64,000 nt of DNA from Bettongia penicillata ogilbyi (GCA_023548195.1 JAJHZJ010000311.1:5654687-5718686); one strand, 5' to 3'. Shown: positions 21,112-33,524, numbered from the stretch's first letter. The notes: generated by a model not told the origin, from the letters alone. Translations and numbers: made by a program.

Positions 21112-21450
<339 letters not shown>

Positions 21451-21741
21451 AGTTTTGTTTTGTTTTTAATAGCTCTAAACCCACGCTTTGCCATTGTATC
21501 TCACATCTTTCTCTAGTTGCTCCAGCCAAAGGGAAATGAGTTCTGTGATCATGATCTTAAAGACTGTCGAAGACTATGAAAGTAAATGTAAAGTTAGTAT
21601 AAGACAGTATCATGGATTTAGAATGGACTTTAGAAATCATTAAGTCCAATGGCTACATCCTACAGATGAGAAAACTAAGGACCATAGAATGAAGGGCCTT
21701 GCCCCAGGTCGTTCAAGTAGAAGGTAGACATGCCAGGATTT

Positions 21742-21920
21742 CCTTTCAAATCCCAGCTCAACCACTTTTTAGCTGTACGATCTTAGCCAAATCACTCCAT
21801 TTCTCTGAGTATCAGTTTCTTCATCTATGAAATGAAGAGACAAACAGCCTTACCCACCACGCGGAGTGGCTGGGAGAACCAAAGTAGATAATGCACAGAT
21901 TGCAGTAATTTTACTATTCT
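21742..21920 (+). mobile_element. MIR-type SINE fragment
   Basis: CAAATCCCAGCTCAACCAC, TTAGCTGTACGATCTTAGCC and AGTTTCTTCATCTATG. Confidence 0.55.
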
Positions 21921-21969
21921 GATGTCATGCTTAATCCTATTTTATTTTCAGTGTTCTACAATCACTACC

Positions 21970-22245
21970 ATATAACTTAGACTTTTTTCCCCTCCCTCCC
22001 CCCTACCTCCCTTCTCCCTTCCCAAGACGGAATGCGATTTTATATAGGTTCTACATAGACCTTCCTATTAAATACATTTTCACTATAGTAATGTTATGTA
22101 GAAGAACTAAAATGAATGGGAGAAATCATATTACAAACCAAAACGTAATACAAAAGAAATGATCTGCCACACTCCGTGATTGAATTCTATAGTTCTTTTT
22201 CTGGATGTGGAAGACATTTTGCCTTAAAAGACCACTGAGAATTTT
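21970..22245 (-). mobile_element. L1 3'-end fragment
   Basis: CCCTTCTCCCTTCCCAAGACGG, ATATAGGTTCTACATAG and AGTTCTTTTTCTGGATGTGG match the antisense 3' region of marsupial L1 copies. Confidence 0.6.
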
Positions 22246-22254
22246 TTAAGTCCT

Positions 22255-22655
22255 GCCATGCTTAATCTTGCTACTCTCCCATTGCCTACACACTCCATCT
22301 TCATTCCCACTTTTCTAGCTTTGCCTTCCCTCTCTCTGAAATGGCTTCTATCTCTCAGTTATCTTTCAAGGCCCAGCTGAGGTCCCATGTCTTCCAAGAA
22401 GTACAATAGCTCATGCTGCTCTCCACCTTCTGTGAACTCTTCTAACTCTCACAATCTGCATCACACAGTTTAGAACTTAATTTCATACTGTCTTGGTTTG
22501 TTCTATCATTATTTCATGTGTGTTTATCCTGCCTCTTTCACAAGATTATACTGGATGCTCAAGGGTACAAATAAAATGTATATTTCTTTTGCATCCCCAG
22601 ACCTGGCCACATACAGTAAATGCTCAATAAATTCTTATGAACTGACTTACTCATT
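22255..22655 (+). mobile_element. L2 3' end
   Basis: CAAGGCCCAGCTGAGGTCCC (end of ORF) through to TAAATGCTCAATAAATTC. Sense copy. Confidence 0.65.
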
Positions 22656-23031
22656 GAAATAACCAACTTTCCCCTGATCCCTGGTTTCTTCAGAGACTTC
22701 TCATTCCTTGAATCCCTTCTCCAACAGTAACTTCTCTTAGACTGAGTGCTGTCAGGCTGGTTAAAATGGTAATAAACAGATTGTACTATGTGACATTCAG
22801 CTGCAGTAATAAGCAAGAAAGTATTTATAGAGTTATGTTTAAAATATTTCTTACATGCTTGGAATTTAAGGGAATTTCTGTGGGAAGAAATGGAAAAGTC
22901 TCTAGTTAATGCCAGAGAGGCACTAAACAGCATGGGATGGAGTGGCATGTGAGGCACAAAAAACATGGTGATAGAGTTGAGAACAAAAGGCCTCCTTCCT
23001 CACCATTTGTCATTCTTTACTCTCTTTCTGG

Positions 23032-23152
23032 GGCAGCTAGATGGCTCAGTGAATAGATGGGTAGACAAGGAATCAGGAAGACCTAAATTCAAATCCAGCC
23101 TCAGACCCTTACTAGATGCGTAAACTTGGGCAAGTCATTTACCTCCACCTGC
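23032..23152 (+). mobile_element. MAR1-like SINE
   Basis: GGGGCAGCTAGATGGCTCAG (A-box region), GACCTAAATTCAAATCC (B-box) and TTGGGCAAGTCATTTACC. Confidence 0.85.
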
Positions 23153-23340
23153 CTTCTTGTTTGTCCTTTGTTCTCAAAAAGGAGCATGACACAAGGGAGA
23201 TGATGCCATGACATGCAAGTGAATTGGATTTAAGTGAGGGAGGGCTATGCAAAGTCACCAACCTCACTTTCTCCTTCAGAGCCAACTGGTTCCAGTGGCC
23301 AGATAGAGATCAAGATGACTGGTGATAGCCCATGATATAG
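23153..23340 (-). mobile_element. RTE-tailed SINE
   Basis: TTTGTCCTTTGTTCTCAAAA, ATGCCATGACATGCAAGTG and GAGCCAACTGGTTCCAGTGG. Opposite in strand to the adjoining MAR1-like unit, so a separate insertion. Confidence 0.78.
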
Positions 23341-23475
23341 TGGGGAACCTTGTTTAACTATGGTTTTTAGCAGGTTTCAGTTTGACTGAATTAATGCCTA
23401 TGCAGTGATGAAGGTTAGGTAAGAAATGAAGCAGAGAATGACTTCTTTACATAGTCAAAAAATCAATCCAGGAGG

Positions 23476-23538
23476 AAAAGAAAGAAAGAAAGAAAGGAAG
23501 GAAGAAAGAAAGGAAGAAAGAAAGAAAGAAAGAAAGAA

Positions 23539-23604
<66 letters not shown>

Positions 23605-23960
23605 AAGAGAGAAAGAAAGAGAGAGAAAGAGAGAAAGAAGGAAGGAGAGAAAGAAGGAAGGAAGAAAAGGAAGGAAGGAAGGAGGGAGAGAGGGAGGAAG
23701 GGAGAGAGGGAGGAAGGGGAGGGAGGAAGGGAGGAAGGAGGGAAGGAAAGAAGGAAGGAAGAAAAAAGGAAAGAAAGAAAGGAAGAAAAAAGAAAGAAGG
23801 AAAGGAAGGAAGGAAAGAAGAGACAGAGAGAAAGGAAGGAAGGAAGGAAGGAAGGAAAGAAGGAAGGAAGGAAGGAAGGAAGGAAGGAAGGAAGGAAGGA
23901 AGGAAGGAAGGGAAGGAAGGAAGGAAGGAAGGAAGGAAGAAAAAGAAATAAAAGAAGAAA
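23476..23960 (+). repeat. AAAG/AAGG/GAGA microsatellite
   Basis: About 485 bp of purine-only sequence with AAAG, GAGA and AAGG blocks. Open frames of over 180 codons on both strands are simple-repeat artefacts. Confidence 0.95.
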
Positions 23961-24027
23961 GTTCTATGTTGCCCTAATAGCCAGTTCCAGTTGGGTCCCA
24001 GTGGGGTAACTCCTATTTTCTTCTCAC

Positions 24028-24142
24028 AGAGATTGTTCTCAAAGAGGACCGTGACATCAGGGAGGTGATGCCATGACATGCAAGTGAGTTGGATTTAAGT
24101 GAGGGAGGGCTGTGCAGTCACCAGCCTCACTTTTTCTGTTTG
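24028..24142 (-). mobile_element. RTE-tailed SINE, truncated
   Basis: TTGTTCTCAAAGAGGACC, GGGAGGTGATGCCATGACAT and GTGAGGGAGGGCTGTGC. Cut at 24142 by the next SINE. Confidence 0.78.
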
Positions 24143-24145
24143 CCT

Positions 24146-24342
24146 AGGAAGCAGCTAAATGGTGTAGTAGCCTTAGACACTTACTAGCTGGATGATGCTG
24201 GGCATGTCACTTAACCTCTGTTTGCCTTAATTCCCTGGAGAAAGAGATGGCCAATCACACCAGTATCTTTGCCAAGAAAAGTCCACCGACAGTGTGGTCC
24301 ATGGGATTGTGAAGAGTCAGACACGACCGAACAACAATAACA
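24146..24342 (+). mobile_element. MAR1-like SINE, internally deleted
   Basis: GAAGCAGCTAAATGGTGTAG then directly CCTTAGACACTTACTAGC, so the B-box is missing. The 3' end AGTCAGACACGACCGAACAAC is intact. Confidence 0.8.
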
Positions 24343-24499
24343 ACCACCCCCTTTTCCAAGTGACTCAAGTCCTGGATATGAGGCTATTTTAGCAATAAGG
24401 CAACTTCCATCTGTCAGTGGCGGGGGAGGAAGAAGCCCGAGGAATGGACTGAATGTGTTCATGTACGAGTGTCATGAGTACTTCATCATGATGAGGGCA

Positions 24500-24660
24500 T
24501 GTGGTTCAGTGAAATGACTGCCATTTTGGGAGTCAGAGGTCCTGGATTCAAATATCTACTCTGCCACTTAACTAGCTGTATTACCTTGGACAAGTCATTT
24601 AATCTCAGTTTCTATACTGTAAAACAAAGTTGAACCAAATGACCTCCAAAGTCCCAGGTT
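24500..24660 (+). mobile_element. MIR/CORE-type SINE
   Basis: GGAGTCAGAGGTCCTGGATTC, CTAGCTGTATTACCTTGG and TGACCTCCAAAGTCCC. Confidence 0.6.
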
Positions 24661-24782
24661 TAAATCAACTTTTCGTAAATTGTTACCCCTGATATCATTT
24701 CCTGTATCCAAAAGAAATGACATTTGGGCATATTTTTGATGCTATACTTAAAGCTGGAAAGATCTCTGCCTGTTCAGTTCCC

Positions 24783-24810
24783 AAAGATCTCATGCCTGCA
24801 TGAGATCTTT
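24783..24810. repeat. perfect 12-bp palindrome at LTR edge
   Basis: AAAGATCTCATG, loop CCTG, CATGAGATCTTT. Confidence 0.9.
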
Positions 24811-25101
24811 CTTCCGGGCGCGAATGAATGAGGCAGGAGCAAGCATGGTATGCACTCCATTTATTCTCAGCTAGATCAGAGTATATATAGGCATTCTACT
24901 TCCATTCAAGCAAGAAGTTTGTAAATACTGTCTGCTATGCTTATGTGCTTGGCCGTTGTTATTCTTGCTCAAGGTAATTGTGAAGGTTGGTAATTGCATA
25001 GGGGTAGTCCATCATGTAAATCATGCAAGGACATGAGATCAAAGAGATTTCTCCTGAGGGCCTCATGACCCTGATAACCCGAGAGTTCCAGACCCCTTAC
25101 A
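24797..25101 (-). mobile_element. probable solo LTR of an endogenous retrovirus
   Basis: On the minus strand it begins TGTAAGGGGTCTGGAAC, has TATATATA at 24882-24889 and AATAAA at 24860-24865, then a short GC-rich stretch (GCGCCCGG). About 300 bp. The 3' limit is uncertain because it lies inside a 28-bp palindrome. No internal viral genes alongside. Confidence 0.55.
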
Positions 25102-25185
25102 GTTTTGCTTTACTATATTTCTTTATTATAAAGAAAGATTATATGGGACAAGGCAAAGAGATACAGTAGGAAGCACTTGTGCTGT

Positions 25186-25388
25186 TGACTCATTTCAGTC
25201 AAGACCCCCCATAACCCCATTTGGGGTTTGCAATGATATTGGAGTGATTTGCCATTTTCCTTCTTCAGCTCATTTTATAAACGAGGAACTGAGGCAAACA
25301 TGGTTAAGTGACTTGCTCAGGTTCACACAGCTAATATGTGTCTGAGGCTAGATTTGAATTCATGTCCTTCTCACTCGGCTAAACACCA
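25186..25388 (-). mobile_element. MAR1-like SINE
   Basis: CCCATTTGGGGTTTGCAATG, GTTAAGTGACTTGCTCAGG and AGATTTGAATTCATGTCC. Confidence 0.8.
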
Positions 25389-25757
25389 GACAAACTTGGA
25401 CATGTTCGGGTCATAAAGCCCTACTATGAATCAAATTTGTTTCATTGTGAGGACTAGAACTCATTGTGTACCTGTTGGTATAAGTAATACACTGAAGTAG
25501 GTCCCTGTTCCCTGGTACATGTGTCTAATCTGCCTCCTTGCTTGTAAGCAATTTTCCTCACTTTGAAATTAAACTTCAGCCTGATTCCTGACTCTCGTCT
25601 CTCTAGTCTGCTCTGTTCAGTTCTAGACATTTAAAGGTTAGAGGACAGTTCTGGTCAGTTGACAAAGGCCACCAATGACTTGAATAAAGGTATCCATTTG
25701 CATGTCCATCATTCTAGAGGAAACGAAGTTGGGAGAGAGCTAACATGTTGAATGACA

Positions 25758-25768
25758 AAAAGATTTTT
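25758..25768. repeat. target-site duplication of HAL1-like element, left
   Basis: AAAAGATTTTT, identical to 28623-28633. Confidence 0.85.
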
Positions 25769-28622
25769 TCCCCCTTTTTAAAAATATATAATTTATTTAT
25801 TTTTCAGTTCTTAACATTTACTTCCTCAAGAATTTGAATTCAAAATTTTCTCCCCATCTCTTCCCACCTCCCCACCCCAAGATAGCATGTACCTCATTCA
25901 CACTTTCTTCCCGTCTGTCCTCCCTTCTATTAACCACCCTTCTTCCATCCCCCTTCCCCTCCATTTTCTTGTAGGGCAAAATAGATTTCTATACTTCATT
26001 GCCTATATAGATTAATTTCCAGTTGCATGCTAAAACAATTTTTAACATTCATTCTTAAAACTTAATTTCCATATTCTCTCCCTCCCCTAACCACCCACCC
26101 TCACTGAGAAAGCAAGCAATTCAAATAGGTAATACATGTGTAACAATGCAAAGCACTTCCATAATATTTATGTTGTAAAAGACTAACCACATTTCCCTCT
26201 GTCCTATCTTGCCCTTCATTTATTCCATTCTCTCCCATGATCTGTCCTCCCACAATAGTGTTTGCTTCTGATTATCCCTTTCCCAAATTTGCTGTTCCTT
26301 CTTTTATCTTCCCTCTCCTAATCCCTTCTCCCTTGCCTTCCTGCAGGGTAAAATAGATTTCCATATCCAATTGAGTGTGTGTTATTCCCTCTTTAAGCCA
26401 AATCCCATAAGAGTAAAGCTAAATTATTTTCTTTCATCTCCCCTCTCTTCCCCTCCATCGTAGAAGCTCTTTCTTCCCTCTTGTATGTGAGATGATTTGC
26501 TACATTCTACATTTCCCTTTCTCTTACTCCTAGTAAGTTCCATTTAACAGTAAATTTTATTTTTTTAGGTGTTCTCCCTTCATATTGAGCTCACCCTGTG
26601 CCTGCTGTCTGTGTGTGTGTGTGTATTCACACATATATACATACACATGTATATATATATATATATATAATACTGAAAATGATTTCATGAGTTAAAATAA
26701 CATCTTTCCATGTAGGAATGCAAACAGTTCAACTTTAATAAGTTCCTTAAGGCTTCTCTTTCCTGTTTATCTTTTCATGTTTCTCTTGATTTGAAAGTCA
26801 AATTGTATTTGAAAGTCAAATTTTCTATTCAGCTCTGGTCTTTTCAACAAGAATTCTTGGAAGTTCTCTATTTCACTAAGATCCCATTTTTCTCCCTGAA
26901 GTATTATACTCAGTCTTGCTAGGTAGGTGATTCTTGGTTGTAATTCTAGCTTCTTTGACTTCTGGAATATTATATTCCAAGCCCTTCAATCCCTTAGTGT
27001 AGAAGCTGTAAAATCCTGTGTTAAACTGATTGTATTTCCACAATAATTGAATTGTTTCTTTCTGGTTGCTTGTAATATTTTCTCCTTGACCTGGGAAGTC
27101 TGAATTTGGCTACAATATTCCTAGAAGTTCTCCTTTTGGGATGTCTTTCAGGAGGTGATCAGTGAATTCTTTCCATTTCTATTTTACCCTCTGGTTCTAG
27201 AATATCAGGGAAGTTTTCTAATAATAATTTCTTGGAATATGATGCCTAGACTCTTCTTTTTTTTTGATCATGGTTTTCAGGTAGACCAATATTTTTTTTT
27301 TAATTATTTCTGCTGGGTCTATTTCCAATTTATTTTTCCAATGAATATTTTACATCGTCTTCTATTTTTTCATTCTTTTGGTTTTGATTTATAACTTCTT
27401 GGTTTTTCATAAAGTCATTAGCTTCCATCTGCTCCATTCTAATTTTAAAAAACTATTTTCTTCAGTGAGTTTTTGAACCTCCTTTTCCATTTGGCTAATT
27501 CTGTTTTTTTAAAGCATTCTTCTCCTCATTTTCTTTTTGGACCTCTTCTGCCATTTAGGTTAGTCTTTTTTTAAAGGTATTATTTTGTCAGCATTTTTGG
27601 GGTCTCCTTTAGCAAGCTATTGACTCGTTTTTCAAGATTTCCTTGTATCACTCTCATTTCTCTTGCCAATTTTCCCTCTACCTCTCTTATTGATTTTCAA
27701 AATCCTTTTTGAGCTCTTCCATGGCCTAAGACTAATGCATATTTTTTTTTGGAGGTTTTAGATGGAGAAGTCTTTACTTTTATGTCTTCCTCTGATGGTA
27801 TACTTTGTTCTTCCTCATCTGAAAGGATGGAAAAAAATACCTTTTCACAAAGAAAGTAATTTCTTTAGTCTTATTTTTTCCTTTTTTTTGGACATTTTCC
27901 CAGCCAGTTATTTGACTTTTGAGTTCTTTGCCAAGTGGAGGGTATACTCTGGGGACCTGTAGGTTCTCAGCTCCTCCAAAGTGGCACAATCAAGAGAGAG
28001 GAGTTTACTCCTCTCCTGTACTGTGCTCTGGTCTGGGAGCAACCACAAGCACTCTTTTCTGCCCAGGATCTGTGAGTAGGATTCCCTCTCCAGAGTCTTC
28101 ACCAGCTCCACCACACCAGAGCTCCTCCTCATACCAGGACTGAGACCCTGATCAGCTGCTGTATTTACCCAGGGTCTTTAGACCAAATGCTTAAAAAGTG
28201 GATGCTACTGCCGCAGTTGGCTACTGCCACCCTGAGACCAGAGCTGGGGCCAAACAGCACACTTCTCTCATGCAGGTGAAAGAGTTTTCTCACTGACCTT
28301 TGAAGCTGTCTTTGGCTCTTGTGGGTTGAGAAACCTGGAAACCACAGCTGCTTCCAGTGATTCCACATCCTGAGGCCTGCTCCAGTCCTGCCCTTGTGGT
28401 GTGCCCAGACTGGCTGTGCTCCATTCCTAGACCAGTGCGATAAACCTTTCCTGTTTGCCTTCCAGACCATCTTGGACTGGAAATCTCTTTATGCTGTCAT
28501 TTTGTGTCTTCTGCTGCTCTAGAATTTGCTTAGAGTCATTTTTACAGATATTTTATGGGCTGTAGGAAGAGAGCTAGAGCAGGTCCATCTTTCTACTCTG
28601 CCATCTTGGCTCCACCCCCCTC
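25769..28622 (-). mobile_element. complete HAL1-like (half-L1) element
   Basis: 2,854 bp between perfect 11-bp direct repeats. On the minus strand the 5' end is at about 28619 (GGTGGAGCCAAGATGGCAGAG). 5' UTR and decayed ORF1 (coiled coil, about 27800-26750) follow, then the inter-ORF-like purine-rich segment, then an L1-type 3' end finishing in an A-run (T-run on plus at 25764-25769). No reverse-transcriptase domain fits in the space. L1 ORF1 joined to an L1-like 3' end defines HAL1, a family known from marsupials. Confidence 0.78.
26610..26668 (+). repeat. (TG)n and (TA)n tract in HAL1-like element
   Basis: A TG run followed by an alternating TA run, at the inter-ORF position of the element. 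Confidence 0.85.
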
Positions 28623-28633
28623 AAAAGATTTTT
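28623..28633. repeat. target-site duplication of HAL1-like element, right
   Basis: AAAAGATTTTT, identical to 25758-25768, immediately beyond the element's 5' end. Confidence 0.85.
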
Positions 28634-28659
28634 AATAGATTGGAACATTGAGATGAATC

Positions 28660-29250
28660 TAATAAGATGAAATTCAATAGGGATAACTATAAAGTCATGC
28701 ATTTCAGTAAAAAAAAATAAAAATATGAGATCAGGGAAGATAGATAGCAATCACCTTCCTAATCCAATTTAATGGTCTCATTATGCCAACTGAAATGCCT
28801 AATATCTTGGGCTTTATTAGGAGAGACATAACTTCCAGGAACAAGGAAGTGATAATCCCATTACATTCAACCCTCCTCAGACCTCATTTGGAGTATCATG
28901 TTCAGTTTTGGATGCCATGATTCAAGAATAGCATTGATAAGCTAGAAAGGTGCAGGTTCTTGAGTTAGGTTGAAGAAACTCAAATTAGAGAAAAAAATAC
29001 ACAATGAGGCTGAAAAATCTGTGTTTGAACATTTGCAGGGATGTCACATAGAAGAGGCATTAGATTTGCTCTTTTTGACTCTAGAGGGTAGAACCAGCAG
29101 CTGTGGGTAGAAGAAGAAAGAGGGAAATTTGGACTGGATGTCAAGGAAAGCTTCTTAACAATCAGAGTTGTCCCAAAGAGGAACTGACTGACCTGAGAAG
29201 TCATATGTACATACTCCTTGATGGTTTTGAAGGGTATACTTCATGATCAC
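28660..29250 (+). mobile_element. L3/CR1 LINE 3' part
   Basis: The order ATGTTCAGTTTTGGATGCC, AGCATTGATAAGCTAGAAAG, ACTGGATGTCAAGGAAAGC and AGAGTTGTCCCAAAGAGG parallels the 3' third of CR1/L3 LINEs. Decayed. Confidence 0.6.
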
Positions 29251-29769
29251 TTTTGGTGTATGTTACCATAGTGATTCCTGTCAATAGTATGCTGGTATAT
29301 GTTTAACAACCAGCTGTCAGGGGGGAAATATACCCATGACAAAGTTTTAATTTTAAATTTCATTATTAACATTTTATCCATCACTTTCTTAAATCTAGAA
29401 AATCAACAAAACAATAACTCAAGTTTTCATTTGTAGCACTTGCCAATTTTCAAGGTACAAATGCTCACACTGAAAAATTTAACAATCATCTCTTTTGAAC
29501 TGGTTTGAGCTGATTCCATCAAATCCCATATACCTCCCCCATTTTATATTCATTGAGGGAATTTTTTTTGTATTTAAGCATAAAATATTCCATTTACCCC
29601 TATGAAATTTTACATTACTGGATTCAGCCCAATACCCTAAGCTGCCAAGATCCTTTTAGCTCCCAGATCTGTCTTCTTGTGCATTAACTATCTTTCTCAA
29701 ATGTGTCATCTCAAATTGGATGACCTCCACTGGAGATCTCCTGTCCCACATACATTGTATCATTAATAA

Positions 29770-30120
29770 CTACTCTTTAAGATGGCTAAAGATGGGAATA
29801 GTTACCCATCTTTTGTGGACAAAAAGGGATTGTGGACAGGCAGAATAATGTGTCGTTGATGGATCTGTGAATCAGTATACCCATCTTGGGAAAAAAATAG
29901 TTATGTAAATAAAGTGCATAAAATGTACATACTCAAAAGATTTTCATCACTAATCATATACCTTGAGGAGATTATTGACAATAATGCTCCATAAGTACCA
30001 AGGTATTTATAGCAGCACTTTTAGTGATAACAGAGAACTGGGAACAAAGTAGATGCCCAATAATTCAGGAATGGCAAAACATGGTAAATTTAATAGAGTA
30101 TGTAAACTAAATTATATTTA
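29770..30120 (+). mobile_element. older L1 3' fragment
   Basis: Repeats the order of the L1 C-terminal segment seen again at 31140-31400 (GGATCTGTGAATCAG, ATTTATAGCAGCACTTTTAGTG, GCAAAACATGG). A separate, more diverged copy in the same orientation. Confidence 0.6.
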
Positions 30121-30124
30121 CAAA

Positions 30125-31990
30125 CTTTTTATGCAAATAAAATAAGATTTAAATAATTGGAGAAATACTAATCTTTCACGGATAGGAAGGGCCAATATAA
30201 TAAAAATGACAATTTTGCCCAAAATTCATTCCATCCCAATTAAATTATCAAAATTATTTTACTGAATTAGAAAAAAATAATAAATTCATTTAGACAAACA
30301 AAAAGTCAAGAATATTTAAGGAAATAATGGAAAAAATGTAAAGGAAGGAGGTTTAGGAATACCAGATCTTAAAATATATTATAAGGCAGTAATTATCAAA
30401 ACCATCCAGTACTGACTAAGAAATAAAAAGGTAAATCAGTGGAACAGAATAGACATACAATCTACAGCAGCAAATAAACCTAATACCCTTGTATTCAACA
30501 ACTGTAAAGACTTAAGATTTTGGGATAAGAATTCATTATTTGGTAAAAAAAAAAAAAAACTGTTGGGAAAACTGGGAAGAAGTATGGCAAAAACTGGGCA
30601 TATCCTAGTATCTTATACCATTTACTAAGATAAAGTCTAAATGGATACATCTCTTAGATATACAGAGATTACAAGAAAATTAGAAGAACACGGAACATAT
30701 CACTTATCAGACTAATGGATAGGTGAACGATTTATGGATAAACAAGAAATAGAGAGTAAAATTAGCTGTAAAATGGATAATTTTGATTACATTAAATTAA
30801 AAAAGGTTTTATACAAATAAAACAAATGTAGGCCAGATAAGAAGGACAACAGGAAACTGGAGGAAAAAAATTGTACAGTTTCTCAGATAAGGGTCTCATA
30901 TCTAAAAAGAACTTTGTCAAATCTATAAGAATACAAATAATTTCCCAATTGATAAATGGCAAAAGCATATAAATAGGCAGTTTTCCCATGAAGAAATGAA
31001 AACAATTTATAATCATATCAAAAAAATACTCTTAGAGAAATGCAAATTAAAACAACCTGGAGATATAACTTTTTACCTACCAAATTGGTTAAAATGATTG
31101 AAGGAGAAAGCAACATATGTTGGAGAGGATGTGGAAAAATAGGCACCTTAATTCATTGTTAGTGGATCTGTGAGCTCATCTAACCATTTTGGACAGCAAT
31201 CTGGAATTATGCCCAAAGAATTATTAAACTACCTATACCTTTTGACCCAGTAATGCCACTACTGCATCTATTTCCAAAGATGATTAGGGGAAAAGGAAAA
31301 GAACCTATATATTTTAAAATATTTATAGCAGCTCTCTTTGTGGTGGCAAAGAACTGGAAATTGAAAGGGTGCCCATCAATTGGGAATGGCTGCATAAGTT
31401 GTGGTATATGATTGTGATGAAATATTACTGTGCTATAAGAATTGAGCTCAATGACCCTAGAACAACATGAAAATACTTCACAAAATAATGAAGAGTGAAA
31501 TGAACAGAGCCAAGAGAACATTGCAATATTGTTTTATTGTAATAGCAACATTGTTTTAAGAATGACTTTGAGTGAATAAGTTATTTTGATTGTTATAAAT
31601 ACCCAAACTAACTAGAAAGGACAAATGAAGGAAGAGGTTATCTGCATCCAGAGAAAGGACTGATAAATAGAAGTATGTATAGGGAAATTTCATACACACA
31701 TACATATATATATATATATGAGTGTGTGTATATATGTATGTATATTTGTATGTATGCCCATGTGTGTATAATGCATGCATACATACACATATCTATTTGT
31801 GTCTAATGTAGCCATCTCTAAGACAGAGAGAGCAGAGAGAAAAAAGGAAATTTACATGATAACTTTGTTGTATATCTGTAAGGAATAGCAATGTATACAT
31901 AGTAGATTTGCAGTTTCATGTGCAATTATCTTTTTTTTATTATTCTATGTTATGGAAATGCTTGTTTCCTTTCATAAATTAAAAATAAAA
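30125..31990 (+). mobile_element. L1 3' portion (ORF2 C-terminal half and 3' UTR)
   Basis: Sense L1 with the recognisable run GGAGGTTTAGGAATACCAGA, GTGGAACAGAATAGAC, AAATGCAAATTAAAACAACC, TGTTGGAGAGGATGTGG and CAATTGGGAATGGCTG. It ends in an AT/AC-rich 3' UTR. Stops in all frames; 5' truncated. Confidence 0.88.
31695..31800 (+). repeat. TA/TG/CA mosaic at L1 3' end
   Basis: Alternating ACATACATA, TATATATA and GTGTATGTATG units. Confidence 0.8.
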
Positions 31991-32009
31991 TAAAATGTTT
32001 TTGAAAGGA

Positions 32010-32145
32010 AAAAATAGAGTATTACCAAGAAGTGACAGATGTAACTGATACAGAGAAACATGGAGACTTATGAACTGATGGGAAGTGAAGTATGCCGAAC
32101 CAGGAAGACAATACATATACCTATAACAGTGTAAATGGGAAGAAC
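32010..32145 (+). mobile_element. L1 3' UTR fragment
   Basis: CAGAGAAACATGGAGACTTATGAAC and GTGAAGTATGCCGAACCAGG resemble the end of L1 ORF2/3' UTR. It leads into an AC/AT mosaic. Confidence 0.55.
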
Positions 32146-32149
32146 AACA

Positions 32150-32458
32150 AACATAAACACACACGCACACATACACTGATGTGTGCATGTGTGTATGTAT
32201 ATATACATACATGTATAGATAGAAATAGATAGCATGTCAAAAGTAAATACAAATATATGCATACATACAAACATATGTACATGCACACAAACTATATGTG
32301 TGTTTGTATGTGTATGGATGGATGTTTGTGTATACACAAATACATATGCATACATATACACATGCACACACCCACACACCCATACCCACATACATAGGCC
32401 CACATATATGTATATAAATATACATACACTTACACAACACACATATACACATATGTTT
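32150..32458 (+). repeat. AC/AT/TG mosaic microsatellite
   Basis: 300 bp of mixed ACAC, ATAC, GTGT and ATGG units. The alternating open frames are artefacts. Confidence 0.85.
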
Positions 32459-32460
32459 CC

Positions 32461-32577
32461 CCAATTAGAATGTGGGTAGGGATGGTTTTATTCTTTACAC
32501 TTGTATCCTCTGTGCCGAGCACAGGGTCTAGAATGTAACAAGTGCTTGATTCATACCTATTAAGTGATTGATTGAAA
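32461..32577 (+). mobile_element. L2 3' tail
   Basis: GCCGAGCACAGGGTCTAG, AACAAGTGCTTGATTC and a TTGATTGA end; sense L2/MIR-type tail. Confidence 0.5.
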
Positions 32578-32579
32578 GT

Positions 32580-33335
32580 GAGTTGGTATGTCCACATCAT
32601 CAAATGGATATAAACCATTGATTTTATATCAATACATGTTTTATTTAATTATAATGCATAGAAATGAGTAGAACCCAGTTATATTCCTTGAACACTTTTC
32701 ATGGCTACCAATAACTCCAAACAAACTATTTCAGAGTGTTGAGGTCAGCTATTGACTTAGTATATTATTCAACCAATCATAGGCTAAAAGACCCATTTCC
32801 ACTTCTGTTCCCTTATTTCTGAGTTTTAAACATTCCTCAGTGATCCTACTGTCTAATCCCTTAATCTTCTCTTTGTTCTCCTCTAGAACCAAGGTCACTA
32901 TACCCTCTAAAGCATGGGGGCAGGTAGTTGTAAAAATTTAATACAACTTCCATTCAGTAAAATTTAGCAGTTCTTCCCATAAACGAGTTAAATTACAAAG
33001 CCCCAGCAGTGAACACAATAACCTAGTCAAGAGTGTAGGCCAGCCCTAATGATAGCTGTAAGATTATCTCCAGTCCTTTCATATGATACTGGAGAATATT
33101 TGTTTTGTGGCAATGGAAAGGACCACTTGCAGATCTCAGCACTGAGAGCTAATGGCCCCTCCAGCTTCATCACACAATGATAATGTGGATAAATGGGACC
33201 TGTCAACCTTTAGCATGAAGCCCAGTTGGGCAATTTCCAGTCCCATAGAGAGATGTTTAATACACTGCCTAGTAGGACCAGTTAAGGTCATAAGATCATA
33301 CTCCTCAGAGTTGGAAGGCATGTAAGAAACCCTAT
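32580..33335. other. no gene seen
   Basis: Unique DNA; short frames only. Confidence 0.45.
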
Positions 33336-33339
33336 AATC

Positions 33340-33520
33340 AAAAAATACTTAGAATCATTGAGCTATAGCAGAGGTCTTTGAGGTTTTCTGGGTCAACCCC
33401 CTCATTTTACAGAGTTGAAAACCAAGACCCCAAGAAATTAAGTGATGTGCTCATAGGTAATAAGGAGCAGAGTTGAGATTCTACCCATTTCTTCTGACTC
33501 CTAGTCCAGTTTCCCTTCTA
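33340..33520. repeat. ancient interspersed repeat fragment
   Basis: CCCCCTCATTTTACAGAG, AAATTAAGTGATGTGCTC and TTCTTCTGACTCCTAGTCC resemble a widespread old mammalian SINE-type repeat; the class was not resolved. Confidence 0.4.
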
Positions 33521-33524
33521 GTCA

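Noticed and set aside
23426..24079. Long open frames (183 and 210 codons) rich in Lys/Glu/Arg or Phe/Leu/Ser/Pro
   Set aside because: They run through a purine-only microsatellite; low-complexity artefacts on both strands.
25393..25640. Possible third LTR (AATTAAAC followed by CTGACTCTCGTCTC)
   Set aside because: The end of a U5 is suggested, but no TATA box, clear TG end or duplication was seen; too weak to annotate.
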